Shown here in pieces: positions 12,688-23,937 of a DNA stretch of 64,000 nucleotides (its first letter is position 1; the number at the start of each line of letters is the position of its first letter). The position numbers and the translations under genes were made by a program. The stretch comes from Parasponia andersonii (taxonomy: Eukaryota > Streptophyta > Magnoliopsida > Rosales > Cannabaceae): contig JXTB01000332.1 in the NCBI GenBank assembly GCA_002914805.1, positions 327,854 to 391,853 on the forward strand, given 5' to 3'. Below the pieces are notes generated by a model, which was given only the letters and a program-made list of their open reading frames with translations, made no database searches and was not told the DNA's origin.

Positions 12688-15600
12688 ATGGACATCGACA
12701 AAAGTTGGATGTGCATAAGGAATTGTTTGTCAGCTCAGTTTAGAAGTGGCGCTAAGGCTTTTGCTGAGAGATCAAAAGCATTTGTCAATGACCAAGAAAA
12801 AGTGAGATGTCCGTATAGAAGATGTTTGAATGGGAAATACCAAGACCCAGATATAGTGGAACAACATATAGTTGAAAAAGGCATCGAACAGTCCTATACT
12901 ATATGGACATATCACAGAGAATCATTTCCAGTAGTAACTGCAAAAAGCGAAGACAAAAGGTATGAGATGCATGATCTCATGGATAATATTTCTGGAGTAA
13001 GTGGACCAAGTCACGAAGTTGATCCAAACTTGGATGACATCCCTACAGATGGCAATCAAGACTTAGATAAGTTTAGCAAGTTATTTGAGGAGATGGAGAA
13101 AGATTTGTATCCTAGGTGCACAAAATTCTCATCACTTAACTTTTTAGTTGAGTTGATACATTTGAAAGTCCTCAACGAGTGGAATAATAAATCATTTGAT
13201 ATGTTACTCAAATTGTTACTTGAAGCATTTCCATATGGGACTAATTTACCTAGATTACACTATGAGGCTAAGGAAAAGTTATGTGATATCAGTCTTAGAT
13301 ACGAATCAATTCATGTATGCAAGTATGATTATGCAATATTTTGGAAGGAGAACTCAGAGTTAAACTGTTATCTGGTATGTGGTGAAAGCCGTTGGGAAGT
13401 AGAGAAAAAAGTACCAAAGAAAGTGATGAGGTATTTTTCCATTACACCCTGATTTAAGCGGTTGTATAGTTCTCGGCATATTGCAAAGGACATGAGATGA
13501 CATGATTCAGGAAGGCCAAAAGAAGATGGTATTTTGAGACACCCTGTAGATGATCTTACCTGGAAGGAGTTTGATCGAAAATATCCTTCATTTGCAGCTA
13601 ATCCACAAATTGTCTGATTAGGGCTGGCAACGGATGGATTTAACCCATTTGGGAATATGAGCACTGCTTTTAGCATGTGGCTAGTTATACTTGTTCTGTA
13701 TAACCTGTTACCCTTGAAGTGCATGAAAGTGAACTCAATGATGTTGTCTTTTCTCATCCCTTGTCCTACTGCCCCTTGGAAGGACATGGACATCTTTTTG
13801 AGGCCTTTGGTTGATAAGTTGAAGGAATTGTGGTTGAATGGTATTGAAACAAGGGATGCAGTAAGTGGTAACATGTTCTGTATGCGGGCTACAGTGATGT
13901 GGTCCATCAATGATTATCCAGCATATACCTTAATTTCAGGTTGAAGTACAAAAGTGTATAAAACCCGCCCAACTTGTAATGAAAAAATTCCATCTGTGGG
14001 GATCCGAAGTAACGTAGCATATATTGGACACAAATGCTTTCTTCCGATGGATGATAAAATGAGGAGTAGACAATATGATGGTCAATATAACTTAAGGCCA
14101 CCATCTAACAAGTACTCCAGAGATGATATTTTGAGTCTGTTAGAGCACTTACAGATCAGGTTGCTTGGGAAACACAAAGATTATGGCAGAGTGAAGAGGA
14201 AACATACTGTAGTCGAGCTAAATTGGTCGAAAAAAGTATTTTTTTTCTAGCTTGACTATTGGCAGCACTTATTACTGGGACATAATTTAGATGTCATGCA
14301 CATCAAGAAAAATATGTGTGACAATATCTTGGGAATTCTCTTGAGCATCGAGGAGAAATTAAAAGATACAAATAAGGCTAGACTTGATCTTGCAGATATG
14401 AATATGCAAGGAGTTATATTTATACAAAGTGGGAAACAAGTGGAAGAAGCCACATGCTTCTTACACTTTAAGTCCTAGGGAGCGAAAGAAGTTCTGTCAA
14501 TTTATCAAGTCAATCTAATTTCCTGATGGGTTTGCTTCCAACTTAGCAAAAAATGTGAGTGAAACAGAAGACAAGATATCTGGTTTAAAATCACATAACT
14601 GTCATGTCTTGTTCCAATGTCTTCTACCTATTGGGATTAGACTATATTTGAAAAAAAAAATCTGGGAGACTATTACTGAGTTGTATTTTTTTTCCCAAAA
14701 CCTTTATACGCGCACATTGAATGTGGCCGATCTAGAAAAGCTACAAAAGGATGTTATAACTATATTAGCTAAGTTGGAAAGAATATTTCCACCAGCCTTC
14801 TTTGATATGATTCACTTGATTCTCCATTTACCAGAAGAGGCAATATAGGGTGGACCTATTCATTTTCAATGGATGTACTCAATTGAGCAGGTCATGGGAG
14901 TTTATAAGCAGTATGTTCAAAATCGGGCACATCCAGAAGAGTCTATTGCTGAAGTGTATGTCGTTATAAAGGCACTTACATTTTGCTTTATGTATTTGTG
15001 GGGTGTCGAAACTCGATTCAATCGACCTAAATGTAATGAAATTGCTATTAATGCTCGACCAAACCACATATTGTCAGTCTTTAAGTCTGTTGGTAACCCA
15101 CTGGACAAAAAAGATATTATTATTCTTAATCCTTCTGATCGGCTTAAAGCTGAGTAGTACGTAATGAACAAATGCCCGGAAGTACAAAAATATCTTGAGT
15201 AAGTATTTTATACCCTTCTATGCTTTATGTTCAATGTTATTAGAACTTTCCTAATGTATGATACTACATACATGTAGTGAGCATATAAGAGAGTTAGAGG
15301 CTAAAGGTGGTGCAAACCTAGAACGACAACAAAAAGTTGAATTTCCTGCATAGTTTAAATCCTAAGTAAACTTCTCTTGTATAATTTCCTAAATTTCACT
15401 AATCTTTGCACCAAATAATGTATTATCTAATGATTTTTTTTGTAGTAGATAAATTAATTACGAACATCAAGTTCAGATGAGCTCAACACTGAATTGTATA
15501 CATTGGCTAGTAGATCCAACTTCTCAAATTCCTCCTACCCTGGTAATGTGGTGAATGGGGTAAAGTTTCTAGTTGATAAGCATGACAGTAAACATAACTC

Positions 15601-16247
15601 CTAGAATTATGGTGTCCGTGTTCCTGGATCTAATGGGAACTACTTCTATGGTATACTAGAATAAGTTCTAGAGTTGTCATATATTAAAGGTGCAACGTGG
15701 TATTGTTTAGATGTAGGTAGTTTGACACTGATCTAAGAAAAAAATAGATTCAGCTAGACGAACAATTCACAAGTATATACACAGGTGCTTACTGGTACAA
15801 AGATGACCCATTTATATTTGCATCACAAGCAGAGATGATTTATTATACCAATGATGATAAGAATGGGCCATTGTAGAAACTTGTTAACAAGTATACGCCT
15901 CGAAACATATAGGACTTTCCAGATGCGGTAGATGTTTTTGATATTGCATCAACAAGCATCGATGTTCCTATTTTGAAAGAAGCGAATTCTTTGTCATTCC
16001 AATTATAGGTTGAGCTTCTGAAAATGGAAATTCGATTTCATCGGGAAGACGTTGAACCAGATGGAGTTGACAATATTAATGATCTTATATGTCAAGCTCG
16101 TTTTGTGACCTCTAATGACTTCTTAGTTGATGATGATGAGTTCGAAGACGATACTTTAGAGGAATATAATGATGAAGAAGTTGAACTTGATGACAATAGT
16201 GATACAAGTTCTGAAGAAGAGAATAAAATATATGATAATGTAATATA
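12688..16247 (+). pseudogene. CACTA TNP2-type transposase, degenerate
   Basis: The likely start is ATG at 12688 (MDIDKSWM), because that is how plant CACTA transposases begin; the open frame extends a little upstream without an ATG. Residues about 1-80 form the transposase-associated domain, with a CPYRRCLNG zinc-like motif and the WTYHRE ending. The next 150 residues match the TNP2 N-terminal region (ILLELIHLKVLNEW-like run, KVMRYFSITP end). After an in-frame stop at about 13450, homology continues through several frames: the catalytic TNP2 core at 13480-14270 (LATDGFNPFGNMSTAFSMW, WSINDYPAY), then 14290-15190 (HIKKNMCDNILG, the ETRFNRP region). An intron follows at about 15199-15278. A DUF4216-like part with WYKDDPFIFASQAEM lies at about 15790-15910, and an acidic C-terminus ends at 16247. 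Numerous stops and frameshifts make it non-functional. Normally it cuts the CACTA ends. Confidence 0.85.
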
Positions 16248-16352
16248 ATTTTATATTCTAGTGTGTGTAGAGTTTTGAAAATTTTGTGTTTAGTATTTTT
16301 TATATTGCTATGTAACATTTCTAAACTATGATAATGTTTTTTTTTTTTGTAG

Positions 16353-17872
16353 GATATCTAGCCACGGGAGCACTCCTCTAGCAACTAGTGCTGCCTCCGG
16401 TTCTAGCTTTGGAGATGATAGACATGATCTTAAGGGAAAGAGGGTTAGGGAAGAGACCAGAGGTTGTTCGGTCGAAAAGGAACTTAGGAGGTTTAAAACT
16501 AACCGATTGTATGTCGAGTTTTGTGAGAAGACAGGGAAGCCTATCTTGGATCATGGCAAGATGTTCTTGAATATTCTTGCCAAGACGATTAGAGACACCA
16601 TCCTAGCTTCCACTCTAATGTGAAAGGATGTGAAGAAAGAAAATATTAAGCTCATCTTGAACCGGATGGAGGTGAATGAGTTTCCTAAAAAATTATTTTA
16701 AGCTATTTTAATAAAAGTCTTTATTAATAATTATCCATTTTAATTTTGTAGGTAAAGTTTGATTATCCTCAGTCCGATGCACTCTTCATAGACTCTATTG
16801 AGTAGTCCATGATGGCATATTTATGGGATTGGTACAACATGATGCGGAATTATTTTACGAAAACGGAGGGTAAGAGGGATATGGATTTTGTTAAGGCCAA
16901 TCCGTACAAGAACGTTACCTTCAGTCAATGAAATATTTTGTGCGATTATTTCGGTTCTCAAGAGTTTGAGATAATTAACATACTTTTACAAAAAAAACTT
17001 AATTATTGAGAATAAATTATAATCAATAGTGAAATTAATAACTTGTGTATTTTTGCAGAAAGTCTCAATACAGAACTCGGAAAATCGGTCTAAGTAATTG
17101 TATCCGCCTGCACAGGGGTTGTCTAGCATGATTAGCCAGATGAAGGCAAAGGTTCGAAAGTCAAATATTTTCTCTAATCAGTACAAAATATACTATAACC
17201 AAATAATCTGCCATTTTTTTCTACTTTTCATAAAGCAACCCAGAGACCGGAGAGGTTATGAGCTCTATCGACTACTTTGAGAGCCACCATCTCAAGCTGT
17301 CTGGTTGGCGGAACGAGTATACCCAGGAGAAACATGTAAGAATTCATTCTTTTTGTTTAAAATATTTAATTTCCGTATATAAATTATAATTACTTTAATT
17401 TTTATTTTATTTTGTAGGCGGAGATGGTTACGTCCAGGGCGGAGGCGCTCACTCAAACTCAGTTTCGTGCTCAATTTGAGCTTGGGGATGGTGCCTCATT
17501 TGCTGAGTCTGTAGTAGGGCCAGAAAAGGTCGATGAATTTCAGATCATGTCCAAGGCTCTAGGGACTAGATCTAGGTGGCAGAAAGGGTTGGGAGCACTC
17601 CCTCGGCTGAAAAGTATAGGAGGACAGAGAGCTGCCAGCACGGGACAAGTCACTAAGACCATAATTACCTTGAAGCAGCAGCTAGCTGAGAAGGATGCGG
17701 AACACGCACGGTGGATCGATGAGACTCAACGACAAATGGCCGAAAAGGAAGCAGAGAACCAACACCGGCTCGAGGAGACTCAGCGACAACTCAATGAGTA
17801 AAACTATATGCTTCAAACATTGATTGCAAAGGTCGGCATCGAGATGCCACCGCCTCCACCTTCAGAATTTTA
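16353..17872 (+). pseudogene. Second CACTA gene, Ptta/En-Spm plant transposase family, degenerate
   Basis: This lies downstream of the TNP2-like gene in the same direction, the standard CACTA order. Exon-like segments carry features of the plant transposase (Ptta/En/Spm) domain. About 16353-16625 has FKTNRLYVEFCEKTGKPI and an MFLNILAKTIRDT run. About 16752-16970 has a DFVKANPYKN-type segment. About 17238-17336 has SSIDYFESHHLKLSGW. About 17424-17801 has the C-terminus with ALGTRSRWQKGLGALP and a long charged coiled coil (LKQQLAEKDAEHARW, then two QRQ repeats). Introns with GT/AG-like borders separate them, and at least two in-frame stops are present. The family binds the subterminal repeats in En/Spm (TNPA/TNP1 role); function here is by homology only. 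Confidence 0.75.
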
Positions 17873-18059
17873 GACGTTTTTTATTTTATAATATGTTCTA
17901 ATTTTAGATACAATTTGTATATTTACTTTATTTAATAAAATTTGTGTTAATATATCTTCTTCCAAATTTTAATATATTAGTTAACCAAATTAATTATTAA
18001 TTATTAATTATTATTAGTTAATAAATAATTATAACAATCAATTAAATAAACTTTTTTTA

Positions 18060-18527
18060 ACAAATTAATAAAATTTTTACCGACGCAGAATTGTATCGAT
18101 AAAAAATTATTTATATTCTACGAAAATACATTCACCGACAGGTTTTGTCATCAGTAAAAGTATTTTTATTTTTAAAAATATTTTCTAGATATTTTCATCG
18201 ACGAATTTTGTCATCGGAAAATATATTGTACGTTTTCAAATTATTTCTTTAATAACTTTCAACGACGTATAAATGTGTCGGTAATTGTTTAACTTTCGCC
18301 GACGTTAACCGTGCGTCGGTAAAACTCACTAATGCGTCGGCGAAAGTTATTTTTACCAACGAAATTAAATTTCCGTTGGAAAGTGACATTTAGCTACAGT
18401 CTTACACCGATAATAGTGACCGATGAGGAATTACGTCGACCATTGTCAAATACTTTTCACCGATATTTTTTTTTTGCTACTTTTTCCGACGAAAAAACGC
18501 GTCGGCAAAAATTATATTCTTGTAGTT
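18060..18527 (+). repeat. CACTA right subterminal repeats and terminus
   Basis: Copies of CCGACG/CGTCGG-type motifs recur about every 30-60 bp, for example TTACCGACGCAG, TTCACCGACAGG, TCATCGACG, CGCCGACG, TGCGTCGGTAAAA and TTCCGACGAAAAAACGCGTCGGC. The stretch ends with TTCTTGTAGTT, the inverted partner of the left CACTACAAG ends, with a final T in place of G. Confidence 0.8.
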
Positions 18528-18530
18528 ACA

Positions 18531-20690
18531 TCCCATAGTGGAAGTAAGAATATAGCAAATACAAATAAAATAAGGCATCTCTTGTCCAAAGTTACATTCA
18601 ATACACAATGAAAAATAAAAAGAGATACACCTCTAGAGAAATCTCTTCACTAGCTCACTCCTCTACCTACTCATCGGCTGCCACCTCCTCGTCATCACCA
18701 ATCGCCTGGGCCATCTCGTCAAGCTCAAGATCAAGATCCGCTGCCACAGTAGCTACGGCCTCAGCTTCTGCCCACTCTCTTACTTTGAGCAGTAACGCCT
18801 TCACCAAGAGGATCGAAGTTGAATTCATTGTCAAGTGACCAAACACCATAAAGGATGTCAGAAACACCGTCTTCATACTGCTTCTCTAGGCGCTCTCTCA
18901 TCTCGTCGCTGTTTCGAAAAGCATGAAGTACATACTCAACAACTTCGTTGATTCTAACTTCCTTACCTAATTTGTTGTCGCCAATGAAATTCAAGAGACG
19001 ATGGATCTTTTTCTTTTGTGATTCAGATTCCTTTTCGGTGTTTTTGAGTTTAGCATCCAATAAAGATTTCTCTTCTAAAATTTTGTTGACCTTCTTGTTC
19101 GCCTCCTCCACCCTCTTGGTCAATTGTTCTACCTTCTTCTTATAGTCGCTACAATTTTTAAGCATGGTAAAGTTGGAATTGAAGGCATTCGAGAGCAAGG
19201 CGGCCCCCTATTTCAGCAACAAGTAATAATTAGTAACTTACAAGAACAAGTGTATCATATTGAAGCATTTGTACTCACCTGGAAAATCAACTCTAGAGAA
19301 GCTCTAATTTCTCGAATTCCACCATTTTGCTCTCAACCTTCCATGCCTTTTCACTCACAGCTTTGCTCAACAAATTCAAGGGAAGCTAAGTATTTAGGGA
19401 AATCAGTGAGAGCCTCCTCGAGTGCAGGAATGGAACCAACCGGAGGAGATAGGCCATCTCTCACTATGGATTGGCTAGTGCGAGCAACACGTCTGGCCCC
19501 CTCAAGTAAACTACCAGCACGAACCTTGGTAATGTCTGGAGAATCAGAAGACGCTTGTCTTTTTCTTTTCTTCAATGACGGATTCTCGGCAACCTTCTTT
19601 CCTTTGCGGTCTGACTAACGATAGAGTGCCGAGGGGCGAGGAGCCATACTGCTTGCACCTGAGTGTGCTAGTGCACGTGATGTCAAACTGGGGCCTCCCA
19701 TTGAGAACGTACGAGGGTTAGTGAATAAATTAAATTTTTCCATGACTGCATCCAAAATAATGCTAATGTTAGCAAGCAAAAAGTGGAAATCTGAGAAACA
19801 ATTAAGTATGAAGTGCAACTGAAGAAGTGCCTTCTTCTTCCTCACTATCTAAACTCAGTAACTCAGTGTCTACTTTAACTGGAATCAACTCACTAATTAT
19901 AGCTGGTGCACTCTTGTTGTGAGAACTATCCAGAATAGCTACTCCTTTGGGTAAGAAGCCGTACCGGACCAAAACTGTGCTCGTGCACAACCAACAAAAG
20001 CACCTACGAGCAGAAGAGAGCTTGCCGATAAAATTTGCGCGAAGAAGCTTCTTCTCTTTAGGCACTGGCCGCAGACGATTACCTACAAGAAAGATGGTAT
20101 TTATTAGTGAGCGAATGTGATGGTAGTTTTACAAACAAATTAAGTCGTAACTAGAAGACAATTGGCTATCCTGTCACCTGGTGTCCTAAACACTCTATGT
20201 TTTGAAGATGGAACAAACATTGTTAATTGATCTCAATGCCTTTATCGGCCATTTGCAGGCATAATAGAACCCACTAGCATGCACATTAGCTTTTATCATG
20301 AAGAAGTATGCAAACTCCTCAGCAGACAGAGTCAAACCTCACCTCCTTATAAAGAAGATAAATCCAGATCATATAACGATAAGCATTGGGTACTAATTGG
20401 AAAAGCCCTATGTCATAGTACTCAAGAACTTGTTCGACGAAGGGATGCAAGGGAAGAGTCTCTCCACATTTCATAATAGCTTCGGAAATAGGAACAAAGC
20501 CAGGAGGAGAGTTTTGTGGTCTCTCATCACTAGTTGGTTTGTGAAGGGTGATGGACACTTTATAATATTGTTCAATATTGGCTAGTTCAGTTTCCGTAAT
20601 ATTGGACTCCCATGTTTCGCATTCATACTCTCCTACACTAGAACTGCCATCGTCACTATTAGGTTCAATAGTATGCAATATGGTTTAGGC
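18531..20690 (-). pseudogene. Antisense extra ORF of the Tat-like element (putative gypsy-type transposon domain), fossil
   Basis: Reading leftward from about 20690, the minus strand encodes pieces of the putative gypsy-type transposon domain protein. It has an acidic N-terminus, then GFVPISEAI and LPLHPFVEQVLEYYDIG with FQLVPNAYRYMIWIYLLY (20319-20560). A lysine-rich middle follows. A C-terminal coiled coil (KVEQLTKRVEEANKKVNKIL, about 19000-19190) leads to an acidic tail near 18680. Antisense ORFs of this kind are known in the 3' part of Tat/Retand-group elements. They sit opposite in strand to pol, exactly as here. The copy is broken in several places and treated as a fossil. Function of the family is not established. 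Confidence 0.7.
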
Positions 20691-21074
20691 ACTAATTTCC
20701 TCTTCATCACCACTTCACTCTCTTTTCGTTCACTATCATCAGTTGCTCATACGTGATGACATCAAAGGACACTATTTGGGTACCACTTGAATTTTCTAAT
20801 TGCAAAATTGCTACTTGCACTTCTTTTAGCTCAGTAGATGCGACTAACGATGAAGTGCACTATAGATTCCCCTTGGAATGTGCTTTCATCGCTTGACATC
20901 TGAAGAAGAAAGCAAGATTGTGTTAGTGTGTGAAGACATGAAAGTGACCTCACCACGACTAGTAGATGAAGCTATTATTGCATACAAGAAGAAGAACTAG
21001 CGTGCATATTGCAAGTAGACGTGTCAAAAAAAATTAGCAAGCATGATTCAAACATAATTTAATTAAGGACGAAA
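20691..21074 (+). mobile_element. Remaining 3' spacer of the Tat-like element
   Basis: This non-coding AT-rich stretch lies between the start of the antisense ORF and the next LTR. It is assigned to the Tat-like element only by position. No LTR of the Tat-like element was recognised at its right edge; the sequence stops where the minus-strand LTR begins. Confidence 0.4.
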
Positions 21075-23530
21075 TGTCACAGCCCAAATCTATCTACCAC
21101 AACAACTAACAAAAAAACAAATACACAAAATGTGATGAGCAATGCATACATGTTGATTGCAAGTAGCAGACAAACAAAGAATATCGGGTGAAGCATAATA
21201 CCCAAAATAATCTATAAAATAAAAACAATTAATTTTAATCCAAAAACCAAATACAAGAAAATAAAATTTAAAGTCGATTAAAAATATCTTAACGTCATTA
21301 GGAATTCCACTGCTGTCGCCAACCAACCTACAATAATCTATTGCTCATCTAAAAAATTTAAAAGAATAGAATGAGCTTACGCTTAGTAAATAAATCTCAT
21401 GTATGAAATAAATATCTTGTTTTATGAATAATGCACTTTAAGAATCGTAACTAAATAACCCTTTCTTTGAAAAACATCTTATTCGTAAACATTACTATTT
21501 CATTAAAAAAAAACTTACATATTTCAACTCAACATAATGTAATACTAAGTCTATTAGATGTGATGAGCCATAAACATAGTATCATAACAAGCATATGGTC
21601 TTATAGCTATTCAGATCCTATATAGTTATCATATTATAATGGTTAGTATTGTAGTTTAAACATTCATCTTAACACGATGATTGTAGGTCATTCAATCAGG
21701 TGCACATATACTTAAATAAAAATATTCTTCTTTAAATTAAATCTAGATCAATAGTGCTTTAGAAATCATTCTTTAAAAATCATAATCTCTTGCACAATTT
21801 ATGCAATAATTATACACACTCATGTCATATTTAATATGGAAACTAATATAGCATAGCATATAACAACATATCAAAATGATCATAATAACATCATATAATG
21901 GCACTTAAATTTACATATAAACACATAGGGTGAGATTTACTTACCTCAAGTCTTTAGAAAAACTTTGTAGTGAAATATCACACAATTAATCTCGTTAAAA
22001 CCACATTGCTCTTCTTTATTCTTTTTTTATTATTATTTATGCAAAAATATTCATTATAAAATATATTAACACATAATATCATTATTCTTAAGAAATATAT
22101 TTTATATGTTTGAAAATATCCGTAATATAAAATAATATAATAATTTCAATTTTGTAAACATTTAGAAGACTAGGCACATTTAAATAATTTTAAATTCCAA
22201 TATATAATTCTGTTTATCCTAAAAATTTGAATAGATAATTAAGAGATATGAACAAAGATCCAAAAAAATTATATGAATTTATGAAAAAGATTTATTATAT
22301 TTTTCATAATTTTAATTCCAAATCTTGTAACCCAATAAAACTATTAAACTGAAAGCCAATACAAAATTATAGAATTTTTATAGCCTTTTGCTTAAATTAA
22401 AATAATCTAAAACTTTATGAAAGTATTTTTAACTCAATATAAAACAAGTACAAAAATTATAAATTCCAAAATAGACCATTTGGTAGCACTTTAAATTCAT
22501 AAAATTCTATATCAGAATTTATATCAGTACCAAAATCAGTAAAATAATAAAGATTTCAAAAATCATATTCAATTTTAGAAATTTCTAAAAATTATAAAAA
22601 TATTTTGAGAATCTAATCACATATGTATAAACGTCCAGTAAAAATTTTAAGTCGAAAAAATATCAATAGTATAGTGTTTGAATAGTAATAATTAAGAATA
22701 TCAAATCTGTCAGATTCACTGATGTTTAGGACAATATAATAATAAAATTTAATAACAAATAAAAATAAAACCCTCTAATCATAAAAATTTCCAAAATATA
22801 ATTTAACAAATAAATAAACTATTTTTTAAAATTTCATCTTAAATATAAATCATTTACCCTCTGAAATTATAGAATAAATTTGATCAAATCTGTCTATCAA
22901 GATTTCTTAAATAACCACCCGCATGTATTTAAATATTACATAAATTATAACATTAAGATAAGAACATAAAATTTTCAAGAAATATGTAGACATATAACAT
23001 CTCATCTCACAAAAATTTCAAGTTCTACAAAAAATTCTAGCCCTAGATATCAAAGGTTGAATTCTGATCTAATAGCAACAAAAACAATAAACTTAGAAAA
23101 AAAAAATGTTTTTAAATGTTTACTTTCTTCTTAAAAATTGAAGAAAACTAATCAAAAACTCTTGAAATCACAAATACTCTCGGCAACTATGAGAAAAAGA
23201 GAAGTAGAGAGAAATTTAGGAGGAGGCATAATTGTATTTTCAAGAGAGAGTATAAAATATATAAGTTTTTGTCTTAGAGTTTTTTTAAAAAAAAAAAATC
23301 ATTGAATGATTTTTTTATTAACCTAAATGTATAAACCTAGTTTTATATTTATACAATTATGGAAACTTCCCGTTTCCCTCTCATGACTTAAATCAGATTC
23401 TTTTTTTATAATAAGTATATACTAACCATGTCCGTAAACAAGTAACATAATAAAATAAAATCTATATATTATTACATACATAAAAATAAATTTATGGAAT
23501 CAAAACTACACGCACAATATACTTATTTAC

Positions 23531-23565
<35 letters not shown>

Positions 23566-23937
23566 CAATAGATATACTATATACAATGAGTGCTTAATTA
23601 AAACTTAACCATATACATATAAATTTGTTATCAAATTATTTGGACTCTAAATACGACTGGACTAAGATTTAAATAATAATAATTATTAGAATAATCCACT
23701 TAATTCAATAATAGACAAAAATTAATTATATTATTATAACAATCACATATGAATGAAAATGCATTAAAAAATTCATTTCTCATTAGACAAGTAGTCCAAT
23801 TTGGCTTTCATATGCGTATTCCTCTATAACCGTATTCATAAAAATTTGTTAATGCATAACCATTTCACTTATCATAACTATAGATTTAAAACACATGAAA
23901 AACAAAAATCATATTATAGTGTAGACTTGATATTACA
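21075..23937 (-). mobile_element. Ty3 chromovirus-like LTR, 2.86 kb, minus strand, flanks not matching
   Basis: Read on the minus strand, it starts TGTAATATCAAG at 23937 and ends GATTTGGGCTGTGACA at 21075, the same end style as the solo LTR at 47586-50112. A TATA-like TATATTTTATAC near 23260, a CT-rich leader just after it and a donor-like GAGGTAAGTAAATC at about 21950 fit an LTR in minus orientation. No primer site or polypurine tract adjoins it, so it is a solo LTR or a recombined remnant. The 5-bp flanks differ (CGAAA left, CTAAT right). The left neighbour is the Tat-like element and the right neighbour is a truncated copia element. The right boundary is less certain than the left. Confidence 0.5.
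23520..23570. repeat. Degenerate (AAT)n microsatellite
   Basis: An AATAATAATAATAAT-type tract with a few interruptions lies inside the minus-strand LTR. Confidence 0.7.

Larger units (their letters stand above)
8620..18527 (+). mobile_element. CACTA (En/Spm) DNA transposon, about 9.9 kb, degenerate
   Basis: The left end is CACTACAAG at 8620. The right end reads TTCTTGTAGTT at 18517-18527, the reverse of AACTACAAGAA, so the last base differs from the canonical CACTA. Both ends are followed inward by many short subterminal repeats of the form CCGACGG/CCGTCGGT (8650-9090 and 18070-18510), the usual transposase binding arrays. Inside are a TNP2-type transposase pseudogene and a second En/Spm-type gene, both on the plus strand. 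I could not find a matching 3-bp target duplication (TTT left of 8620, ACA right of 18527). A second CACTACAAGAAAG terminus lies at 9031, so the exact left end is ambiguous. The element cannot be autonomous. Confidence 0.85.

Noticed and set aside
13368-14104. Minus-strand frames in the CACTA transposase
   Set aside because: They are antisense shadows of the TNP2-type coding sequence.
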